This document shows positions 1-7,959 of a stretch of 64,000 nucleotides of DNA, one piece after another. Location: NCBI RefSeq assembly GCF_001613425.1, contig NZ_BDCI01000007.1, forward strand, positions 248,001 to 312,000, written 5' to 3'. The notes beneath the pieces are model-generated. The model was not told where the DNA came from and did not search any database. It saw only the letters and a program-made list of their open reading frames with translations. Made by a program: the position numbers and the translations under genes. Within the stretch, counting starts at the first letter, position 1, and every line of letters starts with the position of its first letter. The stretch comes from Nocardia vulneris (GTDB lineage: Bacteria > Actinomycetota > Actinomycetes > Mycobacteriales > Mycobacteriaceae).

Positions 1-283
1 ACAGGTTGCGACTGGTGCGAAAGCCGTGGCCGGAGTAGTAGAACAGCACGAGATCTTCCGAGCGCGCGGTGCGGAACAACCGCTCGATGCTGCGCTCGAT
101 CTCGGTCTTCGACTCGTTGACCAGGATCTCCGCGGGCTGGAACGCGCCGATACTGGGATCGTGCAACAGGTTTCGCAGCTCGCGGGCGTCCGAGACCGGT
201 GCGTAGAGCTGCGAGATCGCCGTCGAATGAAAGGTGTCGTTGGCGACGAACAGCGCGATCCGGCGGCCCCGGGGGCTAGTCAT
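1..283 (-). CDS. Caspase-family peptidase, N-terminal part (cut by window edge)
   Basis: Only the first 94 residues lie in the window. They fit the first half of a caspase/metacaspase (peptidase C14) domain: a beta strand with RRIALFVANDTF, an SDARELRNLL helix, and FYYSGHG at about residues 81-87, where His86 is the expected catalytic histidine. The catalytic cysteine would lie beyond the left edge and cannot be checked. The ATG at 283 overlaps the stop of the upstream EACC1-like gene (ATGACTAG), which implies translational coupling. Bacterial caspase domains are common proteolytic effectors of conflict and cell-death systems, so I read this as the effector of the cassette that starts at 5600. 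The fold call is firm; the substrate is unknown. Confidence 0.8.
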   Translation of the reverse strand, partial: MTSPRGRRIALFVANDTFHSTAISQLYAPVSDARELRNLLHDPSIGAFQPAEILVNESKTEIERSIERLFRTARSEDLVLFYYSGHGFRTSRNL

Positions 284-644
284 CGCCTAACAGACTCCGT
301 AACTGATCGACGACGCCGTCGACCTGCCCATCGGTCGGCCGGACGATCGTGACGCCACGGTTGCCCTTACGGACCGTGACGGATTCGGCCCGGTTCCGCG
401 CGAGAAACCGGATGACGATGTCGCGAACGGCCCAGGACGCGGCGCTGAGCGCACCCCCGGACACGAGCAACTGACCGAGCTCGACCGCGGTACCGGACTT
501 CGTCCCGGAACTGCCGGCCTTGGTCACCGGCTCGACCGCCACGCCCGAGATCTCGCGCAGCTCCTCGGCCAGCTCCTCGGCCAGCTGATCGAGCCGCTGC
601 TCCTCCCGCGGATCGACGGTGACGATGAACAACACGTCGGCCAT
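276..644 (-). CDS. EACC1-like effector-associated protein
   Basis: A 122-residue protein starting at the ATG at 644, chosen because GGGGAGGC sits just upstream; a longer frame to 731 lacks a ribosome site. Residues 1-45 form a strand then an acidic helix; a Gly/Ala-rich hydrophobic stretch (VSGGALSAASWAVRDIVIRF) is followed by a strand pair (SVTVRKGNRGVTIV). This order matches effector-associated constant component 1 (EACC1), a small domain described beside caspase, trypsin-like and other effectors in NTP-dependent conflict systems of multicellular bacteria. It overlaps the caspase gene by 8 bases, which supports the pairing. The EACC1 call is from pattern memory, not a profile search. Confidence 0.65.
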   Translation of the reverse strand: MADVLFIVTVDPREEQRLDQLAEELAEELREISGVAVEPVTKAGSSGTKSGTAVELGQLLVSGGALSAASWAVRDIVIRFLARNRAESVTVRKGNRGVTIVRPTDGQVDGVVDQLRSLLGDD

Positions 645-775
645 CGATATGCCTCCCCAATTCGACTGCCGCATCCCACGGCACACCGTCATTCTAGTGC
701 GTGGGACGGCAAACGAGCTGCGGTCTTGCACCTATGGGATAACAACCGGTGCGGCGGTGGTTCGGCCGTGCGTGC

Positions 776-1762
776 TCACCAGTCGTGGCTGATGATCTTC
801 GAATTACGCAGTGCGCGCAGCGTCGCGGTGGTCATGCGGTCGCGCAGCTGCCCGACCCGCGCGGTCCACTGCCGGGTGAAGCCGGGATCGGCTTCCAGGC
901 CCTCCCACAGTCGCCGCAACTGCGGTGCCGTGTGCGCGCCCGGCATCCAGAGCGGCACAAGCTGTTCCAGCAAGGGCACGAGTTGCTCCAGCACCATGTC
1001 GGTCTCGTGGTCGGCCCTGGCGCCGCGGTCGGCTACCTGGCCGATGGTGGTGAGCAGCCAGTCGTGGATCGCGAGGTCCTCACAGAAGCGCTGGGCCACC
1101 GCGGCATCCTGCGGACCCAGGGTGAGCCGTACGGTGCGCAGCGTGTCGCTCGCCAGATGAAAAGCGAAGTGGGGCAGGCAGTCCGGCTCCGGCGACACCT
1201 CGACGGACCAGCGCAGTCGCGTGCTGCCTGCGCGGAACGGCACCTTCTGGTCGAGTCGCGGGTCGACCCGGGTGAAGGTGGACATGCGCTGACTGACCGA
1301 GGTCAGGTCGAGTTGCTCGGCGTCCTGCACGTGCAGGTGGCCGTCCGCGATCCGGCCGGCCGGTCGCGCACCGAGCGCGCTCACCGCGTCGACGGTGCCG
1401 GGCCTGCTCAGGTAGTACGACCATGGCTGCCGGTCCTGCGCCCGCATCACCCTGGTGTGGGACGAGCCCTGTAACACCCGGCCGCCGATCACCACCGTGC
1501 GCGAGGCGACCGTGCCGATCACGTGAATGTGCTTGCCCGACAGCGGGATCAGGTCACAGTCCACACCTTCGAAACGATTCGGCGACAGCACCAAGGGCAT
1601 CGGCCGCGCCCGGGCGCTCACCGCGATGCCGGGTTGCACCGTGCTCAGCAGCTCGACCCCGGCGGTCGTGTCCAGCACATTCCGGGATGGCAGCAGACAG
1701 GTGTGAATCTCGCCGAGCACGACCAGCGGCGGGTCATCGGATGCCACGACGGCGTCGTTCAT
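776..1762 (-). CDS. SCO2521 family protein
   Basis: A 328-residue protein with no signal peptide or membrane segment. It begins at the ATG at 1762, almost touching the upstream stop at 1764. Recognisable stretches such as VVLGEIHTCLLP, GGRVLQGSSHTRV and a C-terminal FCEDLAIHDWLL agree with the Streptomyces SCO2521 family as I remember it. The family's biochemical role is unknown to me. It always travels with SCO2522-, SCO2523- and SCO2524-type genes, as here, so its products probably act in one complex or pathway with the P-loop protein. The 131-base gap to the EACC1-like gene has no obvious terminator, so co-transcription is plausible. Confidence 0.7.
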   Translation of the reverse strand: MNDAVVASDDPPLVVLGEIHTCLLPSRNVLDTTAGVELLSTVQPGIAVSARARPMPLVLSPNRFEGVDCDLIPLSGKHIHVIGTVASRTVVIGGRVLQGSSHTRVMRAQDRQPWSYYLSRPGTVDAVSALGARPAGRIADGHLHVQDAEQLDLTSVSQRMSTFTRVDPRLDQKVPFRAGSTRLRWSVEVSPEPDCLPHFAFHLASDTLRTVRLTLGPQDAAVAQRFCEDLAIHDWLLTTIGQVADRGARADHETDMVLEQLVPLLEQLVPLWMPGAHTAPQLRRLWEGLEADPGFTRQWTARVGQLRDRMTTATLRALRNSKIISHDW

Positions 1763-1763
1763 C

Positions 1764-2792
1764 TCACGCTCCGTCCGCGCGCGGGAGCTTGGCGACCTCG
1801 TCGACGAACATGTGGGACAACCGGCCGGTGACCTCGCGCGGGATCGTGATCCGTTCGCCCGCAGCGCGTTTGACGGCCTTTGCCAGGACTTCCTGATCGA
1901 TGACGATGTGGTCCAGAATGGTCTGCACCGCATGTTCGATCTTCACGTACTCCCGCGGCAGAATGGACAGCGCGCGGTAGGCCTCGAACGCCGCCGCCTG
2001 CGGGTTCAATTTGACCACCGAGGGCATTTCCCACCAGCGTTGCGGCCACGGCCCGTCGTGCGGCTGCGGTTCGACCACCGCTTTGCCCTCGTAGCGCACC
2101 ATGCCCAGACGCAGGAGCTGCCAGACCGCGGCCAGGAACGGGCACGACCATCGCGTGTGCTCCTCCCCGTCCTTGTTGATCTGGGTGTTCCACAGCTCGA
2201 TGTCCAGGAAGATGGTGTGCTCGCGGGACGCGAACTCCTCGGGCGTGCGGTATTCCGCGACCTGCATCGCCTGCGCCGAATCGTGATCGGAGGAGCGCCG
2301 TCCGTTGCACAGCCACCCGGATTCGACATCCGGCGGGCGCCGGCCCGTCGTCTGCTTCAACGGCTCGGCGACGACCCAGGACGCGATCATCTCGGCCAGC
2401 TCGATCTGCTGCCCGGTCATGCGGCCGTTGACATACAGCGGTGTTTCCCAGCAGCCCGCCTCACGCGCGAGATAGTCGATGCGCAGGTCGCAGTCCGCCG
2501 CGATACCGAGCACCTTCGGCAGGATCTCGCTCGGTTTGGTATTCGCGCCGAAGTAGTCGTCGATCAGGAAACACGTACTCACCCGGGCGGATTCGCCGTA
2601 CTCCGCCTTGGCGTCCCTGGTGTACAGATCGACCAGCCGGGCCACCTGCCGGAAATGGGCGCGGATCTTGTCCTCGCCGTTCACCAGGCTCTTCATATAG
2701 AAATGCCCGGTTTCGATGGAGAGGTGCGCGAAGTTCACGCCGGCCACCGGAACCTGCTCGGTCGCCTCGCTGTAGACGGTGACACCGTTCAT
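1764..2792 (-). CDS. SCO2522 family protein
   Basis: A 342-residue soluble protein. The start at 2792 (MNGVTVYSE) lies 2 bases after the upstream stop, the normal spacing in this operon; a longer frame to 2921 would run into the P-loop gene. Landmarks are HLSIETGHFYM near residue 25, a STCFLIDDYF segment, SGWLCNGRRSS and an IFLDIELWN stretch. The last two are hallmarks of the SCO2522 family. No catalytic motif is evident, although the Asp pair in LIDDYF and the Asp/Glu in LDIELW could form an acidic site (inference). Function unknown. Confidence 0.7.
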   Translation of the reverse strand: MNGVTVYSEATEQVPVAGVNFAHLSIETGHFYMKSLVNGEDKIRAHFRQVARLVDLYTRDAKAEYGESARVSTCFLIDDYFGANTKPSEILPKVLGIAADCDLRIDYLAREAGCWETPLYVNGRMTGQQIELAEMIASWVVAEPLKQTTGRRPPDVESGWLCNGRRSSDHDSAQAMQVAEYRTPEEFASREHTIFLDIELWNTQINKDGEEHTRWSCPFLAAVWQLLRLGMVRYEGKAVVEPQPHDGPWPQRWWEMPSVVKLNPQAAAFEAYRALSILPREYVKIEHAVQTILDHIVIDQEVLAKAVKRAAGERITIPREVTGRLSHMFVDEVAKLPRADGA

Positions 2793-2794
2793 CG

Positions 2795-3733
2795 TCAGTA
2801 GAGCCTCTCCCACGTCGCGACGTCCATGAGGCCATCGGCCAGTTCCTCGAAAGCCTCGACCGTGCCTTTGTTCGCGATATTGCGGTCGACGTCGGAATCG
2901 AGGATCAGCTGCTCGCGCCACTGGAGCATAGGTTCCACCGGAGTGGTGCCCAGCGTGACACTCTCGCCGAGCTGATTTCTTTGCGCCAGATATTCCAGGG
3001 CTTTGTTCTGTTCACGCAACCAGGCCCACTGGGGCCCGCGGTCCTTGTCGCCTTCCCCCTCGTTCGTGTCCGGCACCGCGGTGCGGACGTAACGGACCGA
3101 GTCCAGCAGCCGCCCCGCGTCGTGCCCGCAACTCGTCCCCGTCTCCAACAGGCCGTTCGGGCCGTGCACCAGACCGTTCGCGGCGAGAATGTGCTGGCGC
3201 GTCCAGCGGTGGAAAACCAGCCAGCGCGATTCGACCGCCTGCAACGGATCGGCCGCCGTGGCGCGCAGCACGATCTCCAAGGCCGCCGACCGGCCCGAGC
3301 TGAGGTCCACGAATATCACATCGAATTCTTGCTGACAGATCACCATCAACTCGATGCATTTCTTCACCACCTGCTCGGTGGCCGCGAATTCACCGCCCCC
3401 GCGATCACCGGGGAACAGCGTGAGCTCGTACGGATGCCTGATGGCCCGCAGGTTCTCGCGATTGGTCTGCGACCGAATGTCGTAGCGCACCGGCGGATTC
3501 ACCGCGCCCGTGAAATACTGGTGCAGGCCGTTTCCCTCGACCACGCCGCGATCCATCTTCTCGATTTCGAACAGCGCGCCCGAGGTGGGCGAGCCGAAAT
3601 CGAAATCGAGATAGGCGACTCGGTAGTCCTTCGCGCTCAGTCGATAGGCGAGATTACAGCTGGTCACCGAGCGCCCGGTGCCGCCTTTGTCCGAGGTCGA
3701 GAAAACCAGGATGGAATCGCTCAAACTACTCAC
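2795..3733 (-). CDS. SCO2523 family variant P-loop (MinD/ParA-like) NTPase
   Basis: A 312-residue protein of the SIMIBI MinD/ParA type. The deviant Walker A reads SDKGGTGRS at about residues 14-22: the signature lysine is kept (Lys16), but the usual second lysine is Arg, hence a variant P-loop. YLDFDFGSPTSG carries the switch I aspartate and IFVDLSSG the switch II aspartate. The GTG at 3733 overlaps the upstream stop (GTGAGTAG) and follows AGGAG closely; a TTG at 3724 is an alternative. ParA-like ATPases cycle between dimer and monomer, so this is the natural NTP-driven switch of the cassette, with SCO2521, SCO2522 and SCO2524 as partners (inference). Confidence 0.75.
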   Translation of the reverse strand: MSSLSDSILVFSTSDKGGTGRSVTSCNLAYRLSAKDYRVAYLDFDFGSPTSGALFEIEKMDRGVVEGNGLHQYFTGAVNPPVRYDIRSQTNRENLRAIRHPYELTLFPGDRGGGEFAATEQVVKKCIELMVICQQEFDVIFVDLSSGRSAALEIVLRATAADPLQAVESRWLVFHRWTRQHILAANGLVHGPNGLLETGTSCGHDAGRLLDSVRYVRTAVPDTNEGEGDKDRGPQWAWLREQNKALEYLAQRNQLGESVTLGTTPVEPMLQWREQLILDSDVDRNIANKGTVEAFEELADGLMDVATWERLY

Positions 3734-5600
3734 CTCTCCTGGCATCGAGGCTGGCCACTTCCAGCGCATCCAGCTCACGCAACGCCTGATCGCAGAGACT
3801 GAACGCCGTCGCAGGCCGCTCGTCTATCAAAACGCTTGCGCGCAAAAGGTTCTTTTCGATGTTCTCCAATGCCCGCCGATTCGGTGTGTTGTCCTTTTCG
3901 CTGAGCTCGAGGAATCGCTGATTGAGCAGGTGATCGGCTTCGTCGAGCAATTCCAGCGCCCGCGTCACCGAGGTGGGGGAGCGGAACGGCGGATTCTGGT
4001 ACGAGGATTCGGCGACGACCAGGCACTCGATGATGCGCTCGGTGAAATACCAGGAGGGTTCCTGCACCCGGTCCGTGGGCTCGACCGGCTCACCGGTCGG
4101 CACCGGTTCGACGAATACGCGCGCCGCATCGTCCCACAGGCCCTTGGCCGGCCCGCCCGGAAAAGCGCGCCGCTCCAGGTGATCCATGGTCGCCTGCGCC
4201 AGTTCCAGCAGCTGCCTGCGCGTCGACAGGGTGCGCGACAGCTGCGCCGCCTGCAGGATGCGCTTCAGCAACATCGGGCCGTAGTCCGAGACCGACCAGG
4301 CCAGCACAGGTCCGTCGTCGATGGACTCGATGCCCTGCAGGGTCAGCAGTACACCCGGAATATGCAGGGCACGTGCGGGATCGCGCTCGGTGAGCCTGCG
4401 GGTGATCCGGCCGCGGCGGGCCAGCTCGTCGAAAATCTTGGTGGCCCTGGTGAGGTCGTCGTCGTCGGCTTCGCGGGCGATCAGGTCCTGGATCAGCAGG
4501 CCGGAGACGCAGAGACTGAAATAGTCGGACTCCTCGCCGTCGGAGGTCCGCCAGGGAATGTCCTCGAGCGGCCAGTCGCCGTCACCGTAGCGGGCCATGG
4601 CCGACCAATACCGTTGCGCGAGATCCCAGCGCAGTTGCAGCGCGTCGGCCAAGCGTCGCTGGTCTGCGTCGAGCAGGTCCAGCTCGCGGGTGCGCGGCTG
4701 GGTCAGGTCGTTGATGCCGTCCAAAGCGGTGATGGTGAAGTACAGGTAGGGCTGTCCGATCGCGTAACCGTCCGATTTGGCGGTCGGCACATCGACGAAG
4801 TCGATGACCTCCGCGCCCTTGACCACGCCCCAGCTCCAGCCACACTCGAACATCAGCGCGGGGCTTTCCAGGTCGGCCTGCGGGGTCTTGTTCAGCGTGA
4901 CGTCTCGCAGCAGCCGGCTGCGGACGCGTTCGAGCCGCTTCGCGACCCCGCTCACCACCGAATCCGATTCCGCGCCAGTCTGATTGAACATGCTGAGCAT
5001 CGCGAGCCCACGCTTGGTCTCGGGATCCACCGATTGCACGACGAAGCTGCGCACCAGGCCGATCATGGCGGCGGTGAGCCGCTTCCTGAGCCGCTCCTCG
5101 ACCGGCTTGATCAGGATCTCCAGCCGCGGCTGATCACCGCCACCGGTCGGATCGCGCAGGGCGCGAAGATATTGCAGTCCGGCCAGGCAGAGCGACAGCG
5201 ACATGGAATAGGAATCGACCACGTCGACTTCGCGCTGTTTTTCCGACGCCTGCTCGCCCGCGCCCGCACGCAGGTAGCTGCCCGCGGAGAAGACCGGCTC
5301 CTCGTCGCGCTCGTAGCGACGCAGGTAGTCGTCCATGATCTCGACGATCTTCAAACCGATACGGCGTTCCCGGCCGAACGGTTTGAGCGTGGCCCGGACG
5401 TCGTCGGCGATCTGGTCGGGGTTGTGCAGCGCGAAGCTGGTGATCTGGGTAGCGGGGTAGAGCAGGCACAGCAGTTGTTCTGCGTCACTGATGGAGTTCG
5501 AGCCGTCCCGCCCGCCCCACACCCAGGTATCGTCTCGGTAGCAGGCCGCCAGCAGTGAACTCCACACATTCAGAATCTGCCGCCGTGGCTGGATTCTCAT
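3726..5600 (-). CDS. SCO2524 family protein
   Basis: First gene of the minus-strand cassette, 624 residues from the ATG at 5600 with GAGAAAGG upstream. It starts MRIQPRRQILNVW and contains DAEQLLCLLYPAT near residue 40, matching the SCO2524 family. The rest is largely helical with a tract of Arg- and Glu-rich heptads, no membrane segment and no recognisable catalytic motif. The C-terminal third has TPR-like helical pairs (inference), which would suit a scaffold or sensor. Its promoter must lie in the 5601-6063 divergent gap. Confidence 0.7.
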   Translation of the reverse strand: MRIQPRRQILNVWSSLLAACYRDDTWVWGGRDGSNSISDAEQLLCLLYPATQITSFALHNPDQIADDVRATLKPFGRERRIGLKIVEIMDDYLRRYERDEEPVFSAGSYLRAGAGEQASEKQREVDVVDSYSMSLSLCLAGLQYLRALRDPTGGGDQPRLEILIKPVEERLRKRLTAAMIGLVRSFVVQSVDPETKRGLAMLSMFNQTGAESDSVVSGVAKRLERVRSRLLRDVTLNKTPQADLESPALMFECGWSWGVVKGAEVIDFVDVPTAKSDGYAIGQPYLYFTITALDGINDLTQPRTRELDLLDADQRRLADALQLRWDLAQRYWSAMARYGDGDWPLEDIPWRTSDGEESDYFSLCVSGLLIQDLIAREADDDDLTRATKIFDELARRGRITRRLTERDPARALHIPGVLLTLQGIESIDDGPVLAWSVSDYGPMLLKRILQAAQLSRTLSTRRQLLELAQATMDHLERRAFPGGPAKGLWDDAARVFVEPVPTGEPVEPTDRVQEPSWYFTERIIECLVVAESSYQNPPFRSPTSVTRALELLDEADHLLNQRFLELSEKDNTPNRRALENIEKNLLRASVLIDERPATAFSLCDQALRELDALEVASLDARRGE

Positions 5601-6063
5601 GGATCGCAGCCTTTCTCTCTCGCTCAGAGGACCACATCACAAGGGAGCGCTCGGCAGCAAAAGCCGACCGCCCAGTTTTCTTATCTCGACTAAACATGCA
5701 CTCGGACAACGTTGTTCGCGGTCAGGTGATGACCCGACCATACTTATTGTCTGTGACTGGAGCGTATCGCGTTTGTAACTCCGTAAACCCGGCAAATTTC
5801 GCCTGAAGCGCGAGCAACCGGCGACGCCCCCGCGGGAGCGCATCCGCTGCAGATCGGATGCCGTCGGCCGTGCGAATCTACACCACCGCCGCGGGCGGCC
5901 GCAGCCGAGTTCGGCACCGGGCGGACCCCGCGGCGAAAGCCGGTCCGACCGGCCCGTCACTACCCGCTCGAGCTGGTGAAACCTCGGTGCAACCGGCGTG
6001 AGACGGCACTGCGGCACAGTGGTCTGTGGCGGAGCCGCCGGACGAGTCGGGAGGAGCGCGGAG
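5601..6063. promoter_or_regulatory. Divergent intergenic region between the SCO2524 cassette and the FAD monooxygenase
   Basis: 463 bases with no convincing gene. The stretch 5690-5800 is clearly richer in A and T than its surroundings and should carry the promoter for the minus-strand cassette. It holds a perfect 10-base palindrome ACAACGTTGT (5706-5715) and next to it GGTCA-N5-TGACC (5720-5734), both possible operators. The GC-rich part near 6000-6063 ends with GGGAGGAGCG, the ribosome site of the plus-strand gene. Confidence 0.45.
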
Positions 6064-7602
6064 ATGCTCGAGGTCGAGGTGTTGATTGTCGGCGGCGGAC
6101 CGGTCGGGCTGACGGCCCGTGCTCTGCTGGAACGCTGGGGAGTGCGCACGCTGGTGGTCGAGAAGCGCCGCGAACTCTCCCCGTTTCCCAGGTCGCGGTT
6201 GATCAACGCCCGAACGATGGAGATCTTTCGCGGGCTCGGCATCGCGGAGACGATCACCGCCCGGGCCTTCCCGCCGGAGTACGGTCGCATCCGTTTCCGG
6301 GATCGGTTGCTGGACAAGGACTTCGCCTCGGCGGCGATGGTCGGGGTGGACGCGCCGATCGCGGCGAGTCCGGTAATCGGCGTGGTCAGTTCGCAGGATC
6401 GATTGGAGCCGACGTTGCTCGCGGCGGCGAGCACCCCGGTGCGCTTCGAGGTCGAGGCCGCCGATCTGACCGAAGTCGCCGACGGCGTCGTGGCGTCGCT
6501 GATCGATCGGAACAGCGGGGCCACGACCGAGGTCCGCGCCCGCTATGCCCTCGGCGCCGACGGCGCCAATTCCACTGTCCGGCAGGGTCTTGCCATCGGC
6601 ACCACGGGCCCGGGGGTGCTGAGCCGCGCCACCTCGGTGGTCTTCGAGGCGGACCTGCCGCGCTGGCGGGCCGAGCAGCCCGCGGGGGTCTACTTCACCA
6701 TGCAGGGATCGTTCGCGCCGCTCTACCCCGAGGGCGGCTGGCTGTGGTTCGTGCCGACGCCCGACAACGTGGCCGACGCCGACTGGCCCGCGCTGCTCGC
6801 GCACGCGCTCGGTCCGCAGGTGCCGGCCGAGGTGCTCCGGGTGCAGCACTGGGAGATGAATGCCCATGTGGCCGAACGCTTCCGCGCCGGACGGATACTG
6901 CTCGCCGGGGACGCCGCGCACGCGTTGCCCATCGTCGGCGGCCTCGGCATGAACACCGGCGTCGCCGACGTGCACAACCTCTGCTGGAAACTGGCGGGGG
7001 TGCTGCGCGGGTGGGCGGACCCGAAGCTGTTGGACACCTACGAGATCGAGCGGCTGCCGGTGGCCCATCGCACCCTGCGGCAGGCCGTCGAGAACACCCG
7101 GCTCATGCTCCAGGTACAGCACGGCCGCCGCGACCCGCGATCCGGCAGTTCCCCGGCGAGGATCGAACTGCCTTGGTCCGAACAGTATTTCGCGCAGATG
7201 GGGCTGGTACTCGGCGTCAGCTATCGCTCTGCCGCCGTGCACACCACCGGCAGCGCGGTGGCGGAATCCACCGATATGGGCACGGAGTACGTGCCCACCG
7301 CACTGCCGGGCCATCGCATGCCGCATCTGTGGCGCGAGGACGGCCGGTCCACGCTGGACCTGCTCGGCACCTGGTTCACGCTGCTCACCCCGGCGCCGGA
7401 CGCATGGCAGCAACCAGCGCTGCCGTGGCCGCTGCGCATCGAAACCCTCGCCGGCGCGCACGCCGACCGCTGGGGGCTGGGGACCGATGGCGCGCTGCTC
7501 GTCCGGCCCGACGGGCATATCGGCGCCCGGTGGACGGCCCGGCCGGACGCGGAATCGGCACTCCGTGCGGTACTGGCCGCGATTACCTGCACGCCGAGTT
7601 GA
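6064..7602 (+). CDS. FAD-dependent aromatic-ring monooxygenase family protein
   Basis: A 512-residue class A flavoprotein monooxygenase of the PheA/TfdB or RdmE type. Residues 7-15 (VGGGPVGLT) form the dinucleotide-binding loop, GADGANS near residue 165 is the DG motif, and GDAAHALPIVGGLGMNTG near 281-298 binds the FAD ribityl chain. The C-terminal part (from about 400) is the usual thioredoxin-like dimer domain. The family inserts one oxygen into phenolic or polyketide substrates with NAD(P)H. The start at 6064 is preceded by AGGAG. No pathway genes are adjacent, so the substrate cannot be named. A 611-codon antisense frame here is only a shadow. Confidence 0.85.
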   Translation: MLEVEVLIVGGGPVGLTARALLERWGVRTLVVEKRRELSPFPRSRLINARTMEIFRGLGIAETITARAFPPEYGRIRFRDRLLDKDFASAAMVGVDAPIAASPVIGVVSSQDRLEPTLLAAASTPVRFEVEAADLTEVADGVVASLIDRNSGATTEVRARYALGADGANSTVRQGLAIGTTGPGVLSRATSVVFEADLPRWRAEQPAGVYFTMQGSFAPLYPEGGWLWFVPTPDNVADADWPALLAHALGPQVPAEVLRVQHWEMNAHVAERFRAGRILLAGDAAHALPIVGGLGMNTGVADVHNLCWKLAGVLRGWADPKLLDTYEIERLPVAHRTLRQAVENTRLMLQVQHGRRDPRSGSSPARIELPWSEQYFAQMGLVLGVSYRSAAVHTTGSAVAESTDMGTEYVPTALPGHRMPHLWREDGRSTLDLLGTWFTLLTPAPDAWQQPALPWPLRIETLAGAHADRWGLGTDGALLVRPDGHIGARWTARPDAESALRAVLAAITCTPS

Positions 7603-7959
7603 TGCGGTCCGCGAAATCCGGTCGGCCGAATTCGGCGGCATCAAGTGCAGCCGCACCTGAACTACCGCCGCATTTCGAGAAATGGTTCCGCACCGACCGG
7701 CGGGATACCTCATTTATAGGGGCATGGATCGAGCGCGAACGGCCGCAGCAGACATGCCCATTGGCTATAAGGCCAGCTAGATCCAGTTGAACCTGCTTGT
7801 TTGTCAAGGGGAATAGCGCCCTACGTGTCCGATTCCACACTGCCCGCAACCATTCCACCCAGTAACACTCGGCACCCCGGCCACGACGTCCTCGGTGACG
7901 CATGGCCCTCGGGGGGGCCTTGTCCGTCACCTTGCCGGTAATGGATTGGGGATAAGGAC
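7603..7959. other. Intergenic region upstream of the cutinase-like gene
   Basis: 357 bases. A 12-base perfect palindrome GCCGAATTCGGC lies at 7625-7636. The stretch around 7700-7815 is locally richer in A and T and may hold the promoter. I see no gene with a ribosome site here. Confidence 0.3.

Noticed and set aside
5878..7713. 611-codon minus-strand open frame over the FAD monooxygenase
   Set aside because: It is Pro/Arg/Gly-rich with no family motif and lies antisense to a clear flavoprotein gene; it is open only because of GC bias.
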